Counted from the first letter of the stretch, positions 25,273 through 35,697 are shown. The stretch: 64,000 nt of DNA from Streptococcus porci DSM 23759 (GCF_000423765.1 NZ_KE384089.1:135729-199728), one strand, 5' to 3'. Notes: generated by a model not told the origin, from the sequence alone. Program-made: numbers and translations.

Positions 25273-25991
25273 TGTCAGAACCGATAAAACTTTTTCAGTA
25301 CAACACATTAGGAGCGCTCATGGCTGGTCTTTATGACGGCTCGTTGACCATAGCAGAGCTCCTCGAACATGGGGATTTAGGGATTGGCACTCTAGATTCC
25401 ATTGACGGAGAACTTATCGTCCTAGACGGCAAAGCGTATCAAGCTAAATCGACAGATGGAAATCTTCAGGTGGTGGAAGTTCCAGGTCATGTTAAGGTGC
25501 CCTATGCAGCCGTTGTTCCGCATCAGGCAGAAGTGATTTTCAAGCAACGTTTTGAGATGACCGATAAGGAATTAGAGGAGCGTATCGAGTCCTACTACGA
25601 TGGAGAAAATCTCTTTCGTTCTATCAAAATTCATGGAATATTCAGCCGTATGCATGTCCGAATGATTCCTAAATCCACAAGTGACCGTAAATTTGCTGAG
25701 GTGGCGATTAGCCAGCCTGAGTATGAAGCAGAGGAAGTGACAGGAACTATTGTCGGTATCTGGACACCAGAAATGTTTCACGGTGTTAGCGTGGCTGGCT
25801 ATCACTTGCACTTTCTTTCAGATGACCATAGTTTTGGTGGTCATGTCATGGATTTTGTTATCCAAGAAGGGATTGTGGAAGTTGGCCCAGTCGATCAGTT
25901 GGATCAGCGTTTTCCTGTTCAGGACAGAAAATACCTCTTTGCCAAATTTAATGTTGACGAAATGAAAGAAGATATTAAGAAAAGTGAATAA
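25272..25991 (+). CDS. budA: Alpha-acetolactate decarboxylase
   Basis: A 239-residue zinc enzyme that converts 2-acetolactate to acetoin, removing excess pyruvate as a neutral product and diverting acetolactate from branched amino acid synthesis. The metal-binding region GYHLHFLSDDHSFGGHV, with its three histidines, is near residues 176-192. FQYNTLGALMAGLYDG at the N-terminus is also typical. The start is GTG 25272, 7 bases after GGAGG, and its first base is the last base of the TPR gene stop. It ends the operon of 22875. Confidence 0.95.
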   Translation: MSEPIKLFQYNTLGALMAGLYDGSLTIAELLEHGDLGIGTLDSIDGELIVLDGKAYQAKSTDGNLQVVEVPGHVKVPYAAVVPHQAEVIFKQRFEMTDKELEERIESYYDGENLFRSIKIHGIFSRMHVRMIPKSTSDRKFAEVAISQPEYEAEEVTGTIVGIWTPEMFHGVSVAGYHLHFLSDDHSFGGHVMDFVIQEGIVEVGPVDQLDQRFPVQDRKYLFAKFNVDEMKEDIKKSE

Positions 25992-26016
25992 TTAATGAAA
26001 GATATCTGTAAAGTAT

Positions 26017-26045
26017 TTGTAAAATAAAGAAAATTTAGATATAAT
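26017..26045 (+). promoter_or_regulatory. cpsA promoter
   Basis: TTGTAA (26017-26022), a 17-base spacer and TATAAT (26040-26045), 32 bases before the cpsA start. Confidence 0.75.
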
Positions 26046-26077
26046 AAAGAGAAAAAGTTATAAAATGGGGGATTATT

Positions 26078-27541
26078 ATGTCTTCACGGAGTCGCCGCAG
26101 AAGGCCTCAACACACGTCAAAACATGGACTATTGGGAGTTCTCAATTTTACCTTGTGGTTACTAGTCGTTTTGCTATCTGCTACAGTTCTTGTGGCTATG
26201 CTGACCTACAACATTTTGGCCTTTAACGGCCTCAATGTTATCATTCCAATCATCTTAGGAGTCTTTATTTTAGGTTTTTTCTTTTGGATTTTATCGAAAA
26301 AAGGCAAAGTTTTGGTCACTGTATTTCTGACCTTGATGGTGATTGTTTTGTGTACGGGATTATTTTTTGTTAAATCAGCCCTTGATTTTTCAAATAAGCT
26401 TAACACAACTGCCCGCGTGTCCCAAGTGGAGATGAGTGTCCTTGTACCAGTGGATAGTCCGATTACAGATGTGACCGAGTTAGAATCAGTTCTAGCTCCA
26501 GTTGCCAGTGATGCAGATAATATCACTGCTCTACTTAGCCATATCAGTACAGATAAAGGAATCACTCTGACTGAGAAGACCTCTCTGTCTTATGCTACAG
26601 CCTATGAAAGTCTGCTAGCAGGCGAAGAAAAGGCCATGGTCATGAACTCAGCCTATGCAGAACTGCTAAGTAGTGAACATCAGGATTTTGATAGCAAGGT
26701 GAAAGCTATTTACACCTTCACCGTTAAGAAAAAAGTTCAAAATAGCAGTAGTCAAAAGTTAGATTCAGATAGTTTCAACGTCTATATCTCAGGGATTGAT
26801 ACTTACGGATCAATTTCATCCGTTTCACGCTCAGATGTCAATATTATCATGACAGTTAACCGCACAACGCATAAAATTTTATTGACGACCACACCTCGTG
26901 ACTCCTATGTACCTATAGCAGATGGTGGCAACAATCAATACGACAAATTGACCCATGCGGGTATTTACGGGGTTGACTCTTCCATTCACACCCTGGAAAA
27001 TCTCTATGGTATTGACATTAACTACTATGCTCGTATTAACTTCACCACATTTTTAAATTTGATTGACTTAATTGGTGGGATTACTGTGACAAATGATCAA
27101 GAATTCACAAACGGTCAAGGACATTTCCCAGTTGGCGAAGTAACTCTTAACTCAGAACGGGCTCTTGCCTTTGTCCGTGAGCGTTACTCTCTAGTAAATG
27201 GCGATAATGATCGTGGGAAGAATCAGACCAAGGTTATCGCAGCAATCGTTAACAAATTAGCAAGCCTTGACTCCATTGCTAAATACAGTGATATTATCAA
27301 TGGCTTAGGAGACTCTATCCAAACTAATATGCCATTTGAAACCATGATGACTCTTGCTAACGGTCAGTTGGAATCCGGGCAAAAGTACGAAGTGACTTCA
27401 CAAGCAATCACAGGTACAGGTTCAACGGGTGAGCTTCCTTCTTACGCTATGCCTAATGCCAGTCTTTACATGTTAAGTATTGATAATGCTAGTCTTGAGG
27501 CTGCAAAAGAGGCTATAAAAGCAACGATGGAAGGAAATTAA
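26078..27541 (+). CDS. cpsA: LytR-CpsA-Psr family protein CpsA (Wzg)
   Basis: A 487-residue membrane protein with three N-terminal membrane segments (about 20-105), an accessory domain, and the extracellular LCP domain from about residue 215. LCP features are [10 protein letters not shown] near residue 268, the NYYARINF segment, and [17 protein letters not shown] near residue 368, with the arginines that bind polyprenyl phosphate. LCP proteins attach capsule or other glycopolymers to peptidoglycan. The ATG follows GGGGGA. It leads the cpsABCD operon. Confidence 0.95.
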   Translation: MSSRSRRRRPQHTSKHGLLGVLNFTLWLLVVLLSATVLVAMLTYNILAFNGLNVIIPIILGVFILGFFFWILSKKGKVLVTVFLTLMVIVLCTGLFFVKSALDFSNKLNTTARVSQVEMSVLVPVDSPITDVTELESVLAPVASDADNITALLSHISTDKGITLTEKTSLSYATAYESLLAGEEKAMVMNSAYAELLSSEHQDFDSKVKAIYTFTVKKKVQNSSSQKLDSDSFNVYISGIDTYGSISSVSRSDVNIIMTVNRTTHKILLTTTPRDSYVPIADGGNNQYDKLTHAGIYGVDSSIHTLENLYGIDINYYARINFTTFLNLIDLIGGITVTNDQEFTNGQGHFPVGEVTLNSERALAFVRERYSLVNGDNDRGKNQTKVIAAIVNKLASLDSIAKYSDIINGLGDSIQTNMPFETMMTLANGQLESGQKYEVTSQAITGTGSTGELPSYAMPNASLYMLSIDNASLEAAKEAIKATMEGN

Positions 27542-27542
27542 A

Positions 27543-28274
27543 ATGATTGACATCCACACTCATATTATTTTTGGTGTTGACGATGGTCCTGCGACTCTTG
27601 AAGAGAGCCTTGCCCTTATCAAGGAGTCATACCGCCAGGGGGTTAGAACCATTGTTGCGACCTCTCATCGCCGAAAGGGCATGTTTGAAACACCAGAGGC
27701 AACCATTCTTTCTCACTTTGCTATTGTAAAGGACGAGGTTGAATTGCTATTGCCAGAGATGACCCTACTTTATGGGGGAGAGATTTATTTTACAACGGAC
27801 ATCGTTTCAAAACTTGAAAACCAGACGATACCAACTCTTAACGGCACGCGTTTTGCTTTGGTCGAATTTTCTTCGATGACACCTTGGAAAACGATACACG
27901 GAGCTGTAGAAGACTTATTAAATGTAGGGATTACACCTCTTGTTGCACATATCGAACGTTACAATGCCTTGGAAAATCACAAGGAGCGTGTCAAGGAGTT
28001 GATTGATATGGGTTGCTACACACAAGTTAATAGTTCTCACCTATTGAAGGCAAAGCTTTTTGGAGATAAGTATAAGGTTTTCAAAAAGCGCGCGGCTTAT
28101 TTTTTGGAAGAGGATCTGGTTCATTGTGTGGCTAGTGATATGCATAATCTGGAAGGTCGAAAACCTTATATGCAAGAGGCCTACGCTCTTGTTGAAAAAA
28201 AGTTTGGTGCCAAAAAAGCTAAACAACTCTTCCATGACAACCCAGCTACTTTATTAGCAAATCAATTTATTTAG
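27543..28274 (+). CDS. cpsB: Tyrosine-protein phosphatase CpsB (Wzh), PHP family
   Basis: A 243-residue manganese-dependent phosphatase of the PHP family. The metal-binding motifs are DIHTHIIFGVDDGP at the N-terminus, HRRKGMF, HIERYNAL and ASDMHNL. It removes phosphate from the tyrosine cluster of CpsD and so controls capsule output. It begins one base after the cpsA stop with AAGGAA upstream. All catalytic histidines look intact. Confidence 0.96.
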   Translation: MIDIHTHIIFGVDDGPATLEESLALIKESYRQGVRTIVATSHRRKGMFETPEATILSHFAIVKDEVELLLPEMTLLYGGEIYFTTDIVSKLENQTIPTLNGTRFALVEFSSMTPWKTIHGAVEDLLNVGITPLVAHIERYNALENHKERVKELIDMGCYTQVNSSHLLKAKLFGDKYKVFKKRAAYFLEEDLVHCVASDMHNLEGRKPYMQEAYALVEKKFGAKKAKQLFHDNPATLLANQFI

Positions 28275-28282
28275 GAGAAATC

Positions 28283-28978
28283 ATGCAAAACCAAAACGAT
28301 TCACAACTTGAAATTGATGTATTACATCTTTTGAAAAAACTCTGGCTACGTAAATTTGCCATCATTTTCACAGCTCTAGTCTTTGCCTTGGCTACTTTGG
28401 CTGGTAGCATTTTCTTAATCACACCTAAGTATGAATCTTTGACAAAACTCTACGTCATCAACAAGGCTTCAGATGATACAAAAATTTCTACGCAAGATTT
28501 ACAGGCAGGAGATTATTTGGTAAAAGACTACAAAGAGATTATTACTTCTAAGACTGTTCTTTCAACGATTATTGAACGAGAACAGCTTGATTTATCACCC
28601 TCAGAATTGAGTTCAAAAGTGCGTATTGATATTCCAGTCAATACTCGTATCATTTCCATTACAGTGACAGATGAAAATCCTGAAGTTGCTAGTCAATTAG
28701 CCAATACTTACCGAGAAGTTGCTTCTGAAAAAGTTAAAGAAGTAACTAACGTTGAGGATGTTAAGACGATTGAAGAAGCAGAGCCATCATCATCACCGTC
28801 CTCACCAAATCTCAAAAGAAATGCAATTTTGGGACTGTTAGCGGGAGGATTTTTAGCAATCGTTATTATCCTTGTTAAAGAGGTTCTGGATGACCGCGTA
28901 CACCGTGCAGAAGATGTAGAAGAAGTTCTTCACATGACCCTTCTTGGTGTTATTCCAGATATTAATAAGATGAAATAG
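28283..28978 (+). CDS. cpsC: Capsule chain-length regulator CpsC (Wzd)
   Basis: A 231-residue Wzz-type membrane protein with two membrane helices (about 25-45 and 173-193) flanking an extracellular loop, plus a short C-terminal tail. It activates the CpsD kinase at the membrane and sets polymer length. The [16 protein letters not shown] stretch after the second helix is the kinase-contact region. TTTAGGAGA precedes the ATG. It is complete. Confidence 0.95.
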   Translation: MQNQNDSQLEIDVLHLLKKLWLRKFAIIFTALVFALATLAGSIFLITPKYESLTKLYVINKASDDTKISTQDLQAGDYLVKDYKEIITSKTVLSTIIEREQLDLSPSELSSKVRIDIPVNTRIISITVTDENPEVASQLANTYREVASEKVKEVTNVEDVKTIEEAEPSSSPSSPNLKRNAILGLLAGGFLAIVIILVKEVLDDRVHRAEDVEEVLHMTLLGVIPDINKMK

Positions 28979-28986
28979 GAGCGATT

Positions 28987-29703
28987 ATGGCACTCTTAGA
29001 ATTAGTAAAATCAAAACAAGATCTTTATACACAAGTTGAAGAATACTACAATAGCATTCGTACCAATATCCAATTCAGTGGTCAAGACATCCGTGTCATT
29101 GCTCTCACATCTGTACAACCTGGCGAGGGGAAATCAACCACATCATCTAACCTAGCAATATCTTTTGCAAATGCTGGTTTTAAAACCATTTTAATTGATG
29201 CAGATACCCGAAATTCAGTTTTGTCAGGATCTTTTAAAGCGACTGGCAAGGTCAATGGCTTGACTGGTTACTTATCAGGGAATGCCTACCTATCGGAAGC
29301 TATTTGTGAAACTAACGTTCCTAATTTATCCATTATTCCTGCTGGAAAAACAGCTCCAAATCCAACAACTCTCTTGCAAAATAGTAATTTTACAAGCATG
29401 GTTGATAGTCTTAAGGAGTACTACGATTACATTATTATCGATACACCACCGATTGGTCTTGTTATCGATGCGGCTATCATTGCTCAAAAATGTGACGGGA
29501 CTATCATCGTGACCGAGGCAGGAGCTATTAAGCGCAAGTTTGTTCAAAAAGCTAAGGAGCAAATGGAACAAAGCGGCGCTGCTTTTCTTGGTATTATCTT
29601 AAATAAGGTTGATAGCCAACTAGATTCATATGGGGCTTACGGTAATTACGGTAGCTATGGTCAAAAAGCTGATCAAAAGAAAGGCAAACGCAGAAGAAAG
29701 TGA
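28987..29703 (+). CDS. cpsD: Tyrosine-protein kinase CpsD (Wze)
   Basis: A 238-residue bacterial tyrosine kinase. Walker [15 protein letters not shown] is near residues 44-57, Walker A' LIDADTR near 75, and Walker B YIIIDTPP near 146. The C-terminal tail holds the tyrosine cluster [11 protein letters not shown], the autophosphorylation site, followed by a basic end. It works with CpsC and is reset by CpsB. It is the last gene before a terminator and lepA. No cpsE or other glycosyltransferase follows. Confidence 0.96.
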   Translation: MALLELVKSKQDLYTQVEEYYNSIRTNIQFSGQDIRVIALTSVQPGEGKSTTSSNLAISFANAGFKTILIDADTRNSVLSGSFKATGKVNGLTGYLSGNAYLSEAICETNVPNLSIIPAGKTAPNPTTLLQNSNFTSMVDSLKEYYDYIIIDTPPIGLVIDAAIIAQKCDGTIIVTEAGAIKRKFVQKAKEQMEQSGAAFLGIILNKVDSQLDSYGAYGNYGSYGQKADQKKGKRRRK

Positions 29704-29743
29704 CAGAGACTCGCATCGTTTAAGGTGTGAAAGTAACAAATGG

Positions 29744-29783
29744 GAGTCAGAGACTTTTGTCTCAGGCTCTTTTTTGGTATAAT
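29744..29783 (+). terminator. cps terminator followed directly by the lepA -10
   Basis: GAGTCAGAGAC (29744-29754) pairs with GTCTCAGGCTC (29759-29769, one mismatch), then a T-run to 29775. GGTATAATA follows with TATAAT at 29778-29783. The junction is almost identical to that after thrS. Confidence 0.8.
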
Positions 29784-29816
29784 AAGAGCAAAGCTCTTTT
29801 GGAAAGATTAAGAAAA

Positions 29817-31649
29817 ATGCCTACTATCGAAGAATTAAAAAAACGTCAGGAGAAGATTCGTAACTTCTCCATTATTGCCCATATTGACCATGGCAAATCA
29901 ACTCTAGCTGATCGGATTTTGGAAAAAACTGAGACTGTTTCCAGTCGTGAAATGCAGGCGCAGCTGTTGGATTCTATGGACTTAGAACGTGAGCGTGGGA
30001 TTACTATCAAGCTTAACGCAGTACAGCTCAACTATACGGCTAAAGATGGAGAAAGCTATATTTTCCACCTGATTGACACTCCGGGGCACGTTGACTTTAC
30101 ATATGAGGTGTCTCGTTCTTTGGCAGCCTGTGAAGGTGCTATTTTAGTTGTTGATGCGGCTCAAGGTATTGAAGCGCAGACTCTTGCTAATGTTTATTTA
30201 GCACTTGATAATGACTTGGAAATTTTACCTGTTATCAATAAAATTGATTTGCCTGCAGCTGATCCTGAGCGCGTTCGTGCTGAAATCGAAGATGTCATTG
30301 GTTTAGATGCTTCGGAAGCTGTTCCAGCATCAGCCAAGGCAGGTATCGGTATTGAGGAAATTTTGGAGCAGATTGTTGAAAAAGTACCCGCACCAACTGG
30401 TAACGTGGAAGCACCGCTTCAAGCTCTAATTTTTGACTCAGTTTATGATCCTTATCGTGGGGTTATCTTACAAGTTCGTATTGTTAATGGCATGGTTAAG
30501 CCTGGAGATAAGATTCAGATGATGTCTAATGGCAAGACATTTGATGTGACAGAGGTTGGTATTTTTACACCTAAGGCTATTGGTCGTGATTATCTTGCTA
30601 CGGGTGATGTTGGTTATATTGCGGCTTCTATCAAGACGGTTGCTGATACTCGTGTTGGTGATACGGTGACGCTTGCTGATACTCCAGCTGATCAGGCTCT
30701 CTCTGGCTACAAACAGATGAATCCTATGGTGTTTGCGGGGCTTTACCCAATCGAATCCAATAAGTACAATGATCTCCGTGAGGCTTTGGAGAAACTCCAG
30801 CTCAACGATGCCAGTTTGCAATTTGAACCAGAAACCTCACAAGCTCTAGGCTTTGGTTTCCGCTGTGGTTTCTTGGGACTTCTTCACATGGATGTTATCC
30901 AAGAGCGCTTGGAGCGTGAGTTTAATATTGATTTAATCATGACAGCGCCGTCCGTTGTTTATAACGTTCAAACGACTGATGGTGAGGAAATCAGTGTTTC
31001 TAACCCGTCTGAATTTCCAGATCCAACTCGTATCTCTGCTATTGAAGAGCCTTATGTCAAGGCACAAATCATGGTACCACAAGAGTATGTGGGTGCGGTC
31101 ATGGAGCTCGCCCAGCGCAAGCGTGGAGACTTTGTGACTATGGACTACATTGACGATAATCGTGTCAATGTTATTTACCAGATTCCATTGGCTGAAATTG
31201 TCTTTGATTTCTTTGACAAACTCAAGTCTTCAACCCGTGGCTATGCTTCTTTTGACTATGAAATTTCAGAATATCGTGCCTCTCGATTGGTGAAAATGGA
31301 TATCCTCCTCAATGGAGATAAGGTTGATGCGCTTAGCTTTATTGTTCATAAAGACTTTGCTTATGAACGCGGTAAGTTAATTGTTGATAAATTGAAGAAA
31401 ATAATCCCCCGTCAGCAATTTGAGGTACCTATTCAGGCGGCTATTGGGCACAAGATTGTGGCGCGTACAGACATCAAGGCCCTACGTAAAAATGTTCTGG
31501 CTAAATGTTATGGTGGAGACGTTTCCCGTAAGCGTAAATTACTTGAAAAACAAAAAGCTGGTAAGAAGCGTATGAAAGCTATTGGTTCTGTTGAAGTTCC
31601 CCAAGAAGCCTTCTTGTCTGTTCTTTCAATGGATGAAGATGAAAAGTAA
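29817..31649 (+). CDS. lepA: Elongation factor 4 (LepA)
   Basis: A 610-residue translational GTPase that back-translocates or remodels ribosomes. The P-loop AHIDHGKST is near residue 18, the switch segments are in GITIKLNAV and DTPGHVDF, and NKIDLP follows. The LepA-specific C-terminal domain has [22 protein letters not shown]. The start is ATG 29817 ([11 protein letters not shown]), matching the family. An upstream frame extension to 29727 covers the terminator and promoter and is not real. Confidence 0.98.
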   Translation: MPTIEELKKRQEKIRNFSIIAHIDHGKSTLADRILEKTETVSSREMQAQLLDSMDLERERGITIKLNAVQLNYTAKDGESYIFHLIDTPGHVDFTYEVSRSLAACEGAILVVDAAQGIEAQTLANVYLALDNDLEILPVINKIDLPAADPERVRAEIEDVIGLDASEAVPASAKAGIGIEEILEQIVEKVPAPTGNVEAPLQALIFDSVYDPYRGVILQVRIVNGMVKPGDKIQMMSNGKTFDVTEVGIFTPKAIGRDYLATGDVGYIAASIKTVADTRVGDTVTLADTPADQALSGYKQMNPMVFAGLYPIESNKYNDLREALEKLQLNDASLQFEPETSQALGFGFRCGFLGLLHMDVIQERLEREFNIDLIMTAPSVVYNVQTTDGEEISVSNPSEFPDPTRISAIEEPYVKAQIMVPQEYVGAVMELAQRKRGDFVTMDYIDDNRVNVIYQIPLAEIVFDFFDKLKSSTRGYASFDYEISEYRASRLVKMDILLNGDKVDALSFIVHKDFAYERGKLIVDKLKKIIPRQQFEVPIQAAIGHKIVARTDIKALRKNVLAKCYGGDVSRKRKLLEKQKAGKKRMKAIGSVEVPQEAFLSVLSMDEDEK

Positions 31650-31735
31650 AATTTATTTCTGATGACACAAAGGAAGCTGGGACAAATGATTTTGATTCAT
31701 GTGATTTTTCATCAGTAACTCTGATAATTAAACAT

Positions 31736-31838
31736 AAAAAGTGAACAATGCTGGATTCCGAGCATCAGAAAAGCTCAGAAAACCAGTTTTGTTCGCTTTT
31801 TATATTTGAGATTAAACGTTCGTCTCAAATTCTTTTTT
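31736..31838 (+). terminator. Two tandem hairpins after lepA
   Basis: AAAAAGTGAACAA (31736-31748) pairs with TTGTTCGCTTTTT (ending at 31800, one G-U) as the base of a branched stem. TTTGAGA (31805-31811) pairs with TCTCAAA (31823-31829) and is followed by a T-rich run to 31838. The stretch 31650-31735 contains no gene. Confidence 0.6.
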
Positions 31839-31853
31839 ACTCTATGTTATCCT

Positions 31854-31880
31854 AAAAAAACACCAATTAATAAATTGGTG
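31854..31880 (-). terminator. nrdF terminator
   Basis: On the minus strand CACCAATTTA pairs with TAAATTGGTG around 31861-31880, followed by seven T residues (A-run 31854-31860 on plus). Confidence 0.85.
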
Positions 31881-31891
31881 TACATCTTGTA

Positions 31892-32851
31892 TTAAAGTCC
31901 GTAGTTGTAATCATCATCCTGCATGGCTTCAACAGTACCAAGAAGGTAACCGTTACCGACCTGTGAGAAGAAATCATGGTTAGAAGTACCAGTTGAGATT
32001 CCGTTCATAACGATTGGATTAACATCATCGGCTGTGTCTGGAAAGAGTGGGTCTTGACCTAAGTTCATCAGAGCCTTATTGGCATTGTAGCGAAGGAAGG
32101 TCAAGACTTCCTCGGTCCAACCAACAGAGTCGTAGAGGGAGTGCGTGTAGTTTTCCTCATTTTCGTAAAGTTCATAAAGTAAGTCGTACATCCACTCACG
32201 AAACTCGAGTTGTTTTTCTTCCGATAATTCGTTAAAACCAAGTTGGAATTTGTAACCAATGTAAGTTCCATGAACAGACTCATCGCGTATGATAAGCTTG
32301 ATAATCTCAGCTACGTTGGCAAGTTTGTTGTTTCCAAGATAATAGAGTGGTGTGAAGAAACCAGAGTAGAAGAGGAAGGTTTCAAGATAGGTTGAAGCAA
32401 CTTTTTTCTGTAGAGCATCACCATTTTTGTAGATTTCATTGATGATTTGAGCTTTTTTCTGCAAAAATTCGTTGGTGTTTGTCCACTCAAAGATGTCTTC
32501 GATTTCTTTTTTAGTGTTGAGAGTTGAGAAGATTGATGAGTAGGATTTTGCATGGACAGATTCCATGAATTGGATGTTATTCAAAACAGCCTCTTCATGT
32601 GGCGTGCGAACATCTGCGCGGATAGCTTCGATACCAGATTCAGATTGCATGGTATCAAGAAGGGTCAAGCCTCCAAAAACCTTTCCAACTAAGTCTTTCT
32701 CTGCAGCGCTCAGCTTTCTCCAGTCATCCAAGTCATTTGACAGGGGAATACGAGTATCTAGCCAAAATTGTTCGGTCAGCTTTTCCCAGGTTGACTTGTC
32801 AATCACATCTTCGATTTCGTTCCAGTTAATAGCGTTGTAGTAAGTTTGCAT
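31892..32851 (-). CDS. nrdF: Class Ib ribonucleotide reductase beta subunit NrdF
   Basis: A 319-residue dimetal protein that generates the tyrosyl radical used by NrdE to make deoxynucleotides. Metal-ligand helices are visible (AVLNNIQFMESVHAKSYSS near residue 89, DESVHGTYIGYKFQ near residue 190). The length fits class Ib. It is 180 bases after nrdE; that gap (32852-33031) has no gene and no strong terminator, so nrdHEF may be one unit. nrdI is not in this window. Confidence 0.97.
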   Translation of the reverse strand: MQTYYNAINWNEIEDVIDKSTWEKLTEQFWLDTRIPLSNDLDDWRKLSAAEKDLVGKVFGGLTLLDTMQSESGIEAIRADVRTPHEEAVLNNIQFMESVHAKSYSSIFSTLNTKKEIEDIFEWTNTNEFLQKKAQIINEIYKNGDALQKKVASTYLETFLFYSGFFTPLYYLGNNKLANVAEIIKLIIRDESVHGTYIGYKFQLGFNELSEEKQLEFREWMYDLLYELYENEENYTHSLYDSVGWTEEVLTFLRYNANKALMNLGQDPLFPDTADDVNPIVMNGISTGTSNHDFFSQVGNGYLLGTVEAMQDDDYNYGL

Positions 32852-33031
32852 AATGACTTCTTTCGTTTGTTTACTAGATATTTTCCAGCTTCAGGATTGC
32901 CGTGGCGTCATCCGTCAATAGCTATTGATTTAAATCGTTTTTATTCTCATTTTTTCGTTTTGTTTTATCAAGACCAAGCATGATAATTTCCTAAATGATG
33001 GCATTAAAAACTATTTTACTTTGTGAAAAAA

Positions 33032-35191
33032 TCAGATGACACAACTCTCACACTGATTAGAACCCACTTCCTCACCGTCATCGGTATAGGTACGAACGTA
33101 GTAAATCGATTTGATGCCTTTATTATAAGCATAGTTGCGGAGGATGGAGAGGTCTCGAGTCGTTTGTTTACTTTCCGTCTTCCATTCGTAGAGCTCTTTT
33201 GGTAATTCGCTGCGCAGGAAGAGGGTCATCGAAAGTCCCTGATCCACATGTTCGGTAGCAGCAGCATAGACATCAATCATCTTGCGCATATCCATGTCGT
33301 AAGCCGAAGTATAATATGGGATTGTATCAGTAGATAGCCCGTAAGCTGGGTAGTAGATCTTACCGATTTTCTTTTCTTGTCGTTCCTCAATACGTTGGGT
33401 AATCGGATGGATAGAAGCAGAGCAGTCATTGATATAAGAGATAGAGCCGTTTGGCGCAACTGCTAAGCGATTTTGATGATAAAGGCCGTGCTCCTTGACT
33501 AATTCACGAAGAGCAGCCCAGTCTTCACCAGTCGGAATGAAATGGTCTTTGAAAAGCTCTTTTACTAAGTCAGACTTAGGCGCAAATTGACCAGTCACAT
33601 ATTTATCAAAATAAGAGCCGTTTGCATAAGCTGACTTGTCAAAATTAGCAAAAGAAACGCCACGTTCACGAGCTATATTGTTTGACTCTACTAAGGTCCA
33701 ATAATTCATGAGCATGAAGTAAATATCGGTAAATTCAATAGACTCAGGTGAGCCGTACTCAATGTGGTTAACGGCCAAGTAAGAGTGAAGTCCCATGGCA
33801 CCAAGACCAAAGGTATGAGCCTGAGAGTTACCGTATTTGACAGTTGGAACAGCATCAATACTTGATGAATCAGTGACAAAAGTTAGAGCACGTGTCATGG
33901 TTCTGATGGACTTTCCAAAGTCAGGGGATGTCATCATATTGATTACGTTGGTTGATCCAAGGTTGCATGAGATGTCCATGCCCATTTTGAGAAATTCTTG
34001 AGCGTCGTTAATCTCGCTTGTGGTTTGAATTTGAAGAATTTCTGAACACAAGTTTGACATGATGATTTTACCATCAATTGGATTGGCACGGTTAGCTGTA
34101 TCAATGTTGACGATGTAAGGATAGCCAGATTCTTGCTGGAGTTTTGAAATTTCAGTTTCCAAATCACGAGCTTTGATTTTAGTCTTGGTAATATTGGGGT
34201 TGGCAACCAATTCGTCGTACATTTCAGTGATATCAATATAGTTGAAAGGAATACCGTATTCTTTTTCAACTGTGTAAGGGCTGAAAAGGTACATGTCTTG
34301 GTTGTTACGCGCAAGCTCATAGAATTTATCAGGAACAGTTACGCCCAGAGAGAGAGTTTTGACACGAACTTTTTCATCAGCATTTTCTTTTTTGGTAGAA
34401 AGAAAAGCAATAATATCTGGGTGGAAGACATTGAGGTAAACCACACCTGCTCCTTGACGCTGACCAAGTTGGTTTGAGTAAGAAAAGCTGTCCTCAAAAA
34501 GCTTCATAACAGGAACGACTCCTGAAGCAGCACCAGCGTAGCCTTTGATTGGAGCACCAGCTTCACGTAGGTTATTGAGTGAAATTCCTACACCACCACC
34601 AATACGGGATAGTTGCAAAGCAGAGTTAATGGAGCGTCCAATAGAGTTCATATCGTCAGTCACTTGAATTAGGAAACAAGATACTAATTCTCCGCGACGA
34701 CTGCGTCCAGCATTGAGGAATGATGGGGTCGCAGGCTGATAGCGCTGGTGAATCATTTCCATCGCTAAATCGTGAGCTAATTCTTCATTGCCGTCCGCAA
34801 AATAGAGTGCGTTAAACATAACGCGATCTTCGATAGACTCTAGGTAGAACTCCCCAGCATTATCTTTCAGGGCATACTGCTGATAAAATTTGTAAGCCGC
34901 CATGAAAGACTTGAAGCGGAAGTTTTCCTTTTTCAAGTCCCGTGCTAGTCTTTCAATAAAATCTGGTGAATATTTAGCAATGAAGTCTGTCTCAATGTAG
35001 TCATGCTCAATCAAATAGCTAATTTTATCCATCATACTATCGAAAGTCATGGTGTTTGGATTCACATTTTCTTTGAAGAAGGAATCAAGTGCTTCTTTAT
35101 CTTTGTGGAGAGGAATTTGACCGTTGACTGGTCGGTTGATTTCATTATTGAGGCGGAAGTAGGAAACGTCGCCTAAATCTTTCAATGACAT
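33032..35191 (-). CDS. nrdE: Class Ib ribonucleotide reductase alpha subunit NrdE
   Basis: A 719-residue catalytic subunit that reduces ribonucleoside diphosphates. The N-terminal GELVSCFLIQ holds the first redox cysteine. SNLCSEILQ contains the radical Cys and Glu of the active site, and the partner cysteine is in CNLGSTN. The tail ends QCESCVI with the redox pair that takes electrons from NrdH. There is no long ATP-cone at the N-terminus, as expected for class Ib. It follows nrdH by 27 bases. Confidence 0.98.
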   Translation of the reverse strand: MSLKDLGDVSYFRLNNEINRPVNGQIPLHKDKEALDSFFKENVNPNTMTFDSMMDKISYLIEHDYIETDFIAKYSPDFIERLARDLKKENFRFKSFMAAYKFYQQYALKDNAGEFYLESIEDRVMFNALYFADGNEELAHDLAMEMIHQRYQPATPSFLNAGRSRRGELVSCFLIQVTDDMNSIGRSINSALQLSRIGGGVGISLNNLREAGAPIKGYAGAASGVVPVMKLFEDSFSYSNQLGQRQGAGVVYLNVFHPDIIAFLSTKKENADEKVRVKTLSLGVTVPDKFYELARNNQDMYLFSPYTVEKEYGIPFNYIDITEMYDELVANPNITKTKIKARDLETEISKLQQESGYPYIVNIDTANRANPIDGKIIMSNLCSEILQIQTTSEINDAQEFLKMGMDISCNLGSTNVINMMTSPDFGKSIRTMTRALTFVTDSSSIDAVPTVKYGNSQAHTFGLGAMGLHSYLAVNHIEYGSPESIEFTDIYFMLMNYWTLVESNNIARERGVSFANFDKSAYANGSYFDKYVTGQFAPKSDLVKELFKDHFIPTGEDWAALRELVKEHGLYHQNRLAVAPNGSISYINDCSASIHPITQRIEERQEKKIGKIYYPAYGLSTDTIPYYTSAYDMDMRKMIDVYAAATEHVDQGLSMTLFLRSELPKELYEWKTESKQTTRDLSILRNYAYNKGIKSIYYVRTYTDDGEEVGSNQCESCVI

Positions 35192-35218
35192 TGTGATGTT
35201 CCTTTTCTATAGTGAAGA

Positions 35219-35443
35219 TTATACGATTTCTTTCAATTTTGCAGGCTGGAAACCTGAGAAGACAAGATCACCTGCTTCGATAACTGGAGCTGCTGTAAAG
35301 CCTAGAGATTTCACATAATCGATTTTTTCGGGTTGTTCGTCAATGTTGATTTCTTCAAAATCAGCACCAGCTTTTTCCAAAAATTTCTTTGTCATATTGC
35401 ATTGCATACAGTTATGTTTTGAGTAAACAGTAATTTTTGCCAT
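35219..35443 (-). CDS. nrdH: Glutaredoxin-like protein NrdH
   Basis: A 74-residue thioredoxin-fold protein that passes electrons to NrdE. The redox motif CMQC is at residues 12-15. The GFTAAPVIEAGD and FSGFQPAKL segments are typical of NrdH. AAGGAG precedes the ATG. It is the first gene of nrdHEF, with promoter at 35473-35500 and NrdR boxes at 35519-35567. Confidence 0.96.
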   Translation of the reverse strand: MAKITVYSKHNCMQCNMTKKFLEKAGADFEEINIDEQPEKIDYVKSLGFTAAPVIEAGDLVFSGFQPAKLKEIV

Positions 35444-35472
35444 TTCTTTTCTCCTTAGATTGATACTTTACT

Positions 35473-35500
35473 AGCATACCAAAATCTACAGAAAATGCAA
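35473..35500 (-). promoter_or_regulatory. nrdHEF promoter
   Basis: On the minus strand TTGCAT (complement of 35495-35500), a 16-base spacer and TATGCT (complement of 35473-35478). Confidence 0.6.
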
Positions 35501-35518
35501 CTTTAAAATCCTAGCCTA

Positions 35519-35567
35519 ACACAAAATATAGTACGGACATTTTTCAGAAACTACCATATATAGTGGT
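35519..35567 (-). promoter_or_regulatory. Tandem NrdR boxes
   Basis: ACACAAAATATAGTAC (35519-35534) and TACCATATATAGTGGT (35552-35567) both fit the NrdR operator pattern ACACWATATMTWGTGT. They are 33 bases apart, about three helical turns, the usual spacing. They lie upstream of the nrdHEF -35. NrdR would repress the operon when dATP is high. The nrdR gene is not in the window. Confidence 0.8.
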
Positions 35568-35668
35568 TTCATCGGATTTTACTTTAGAGCATTGATTTGT
35601 TTGATGGCACCCAAATTTCTTAAAATGGCTTAAATTCCCTTGAAATTTTGGGAAAAGACTCGTAAAAC

Positions 35669-35697
35669 TTGACTATGAAGCGTTTTTAAGTTATGAT
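35669..35697 (+). promoter_or_regulatory. hup promoter
   Basis: TTGACT (35669-35674), a 17-base spacer and TATGAT (35692-35697). The leader then holds a small GAGCA/TGCTC hairpin (35709-35721) before GGAGG. Confidence 0.7.

Noticed and set aside
31668-31735. A fourth copy of element A after lepA (starts GCTGGGACAAATG)
   Set aside because: Only the first eight bases resemble the element. The core words are missing.
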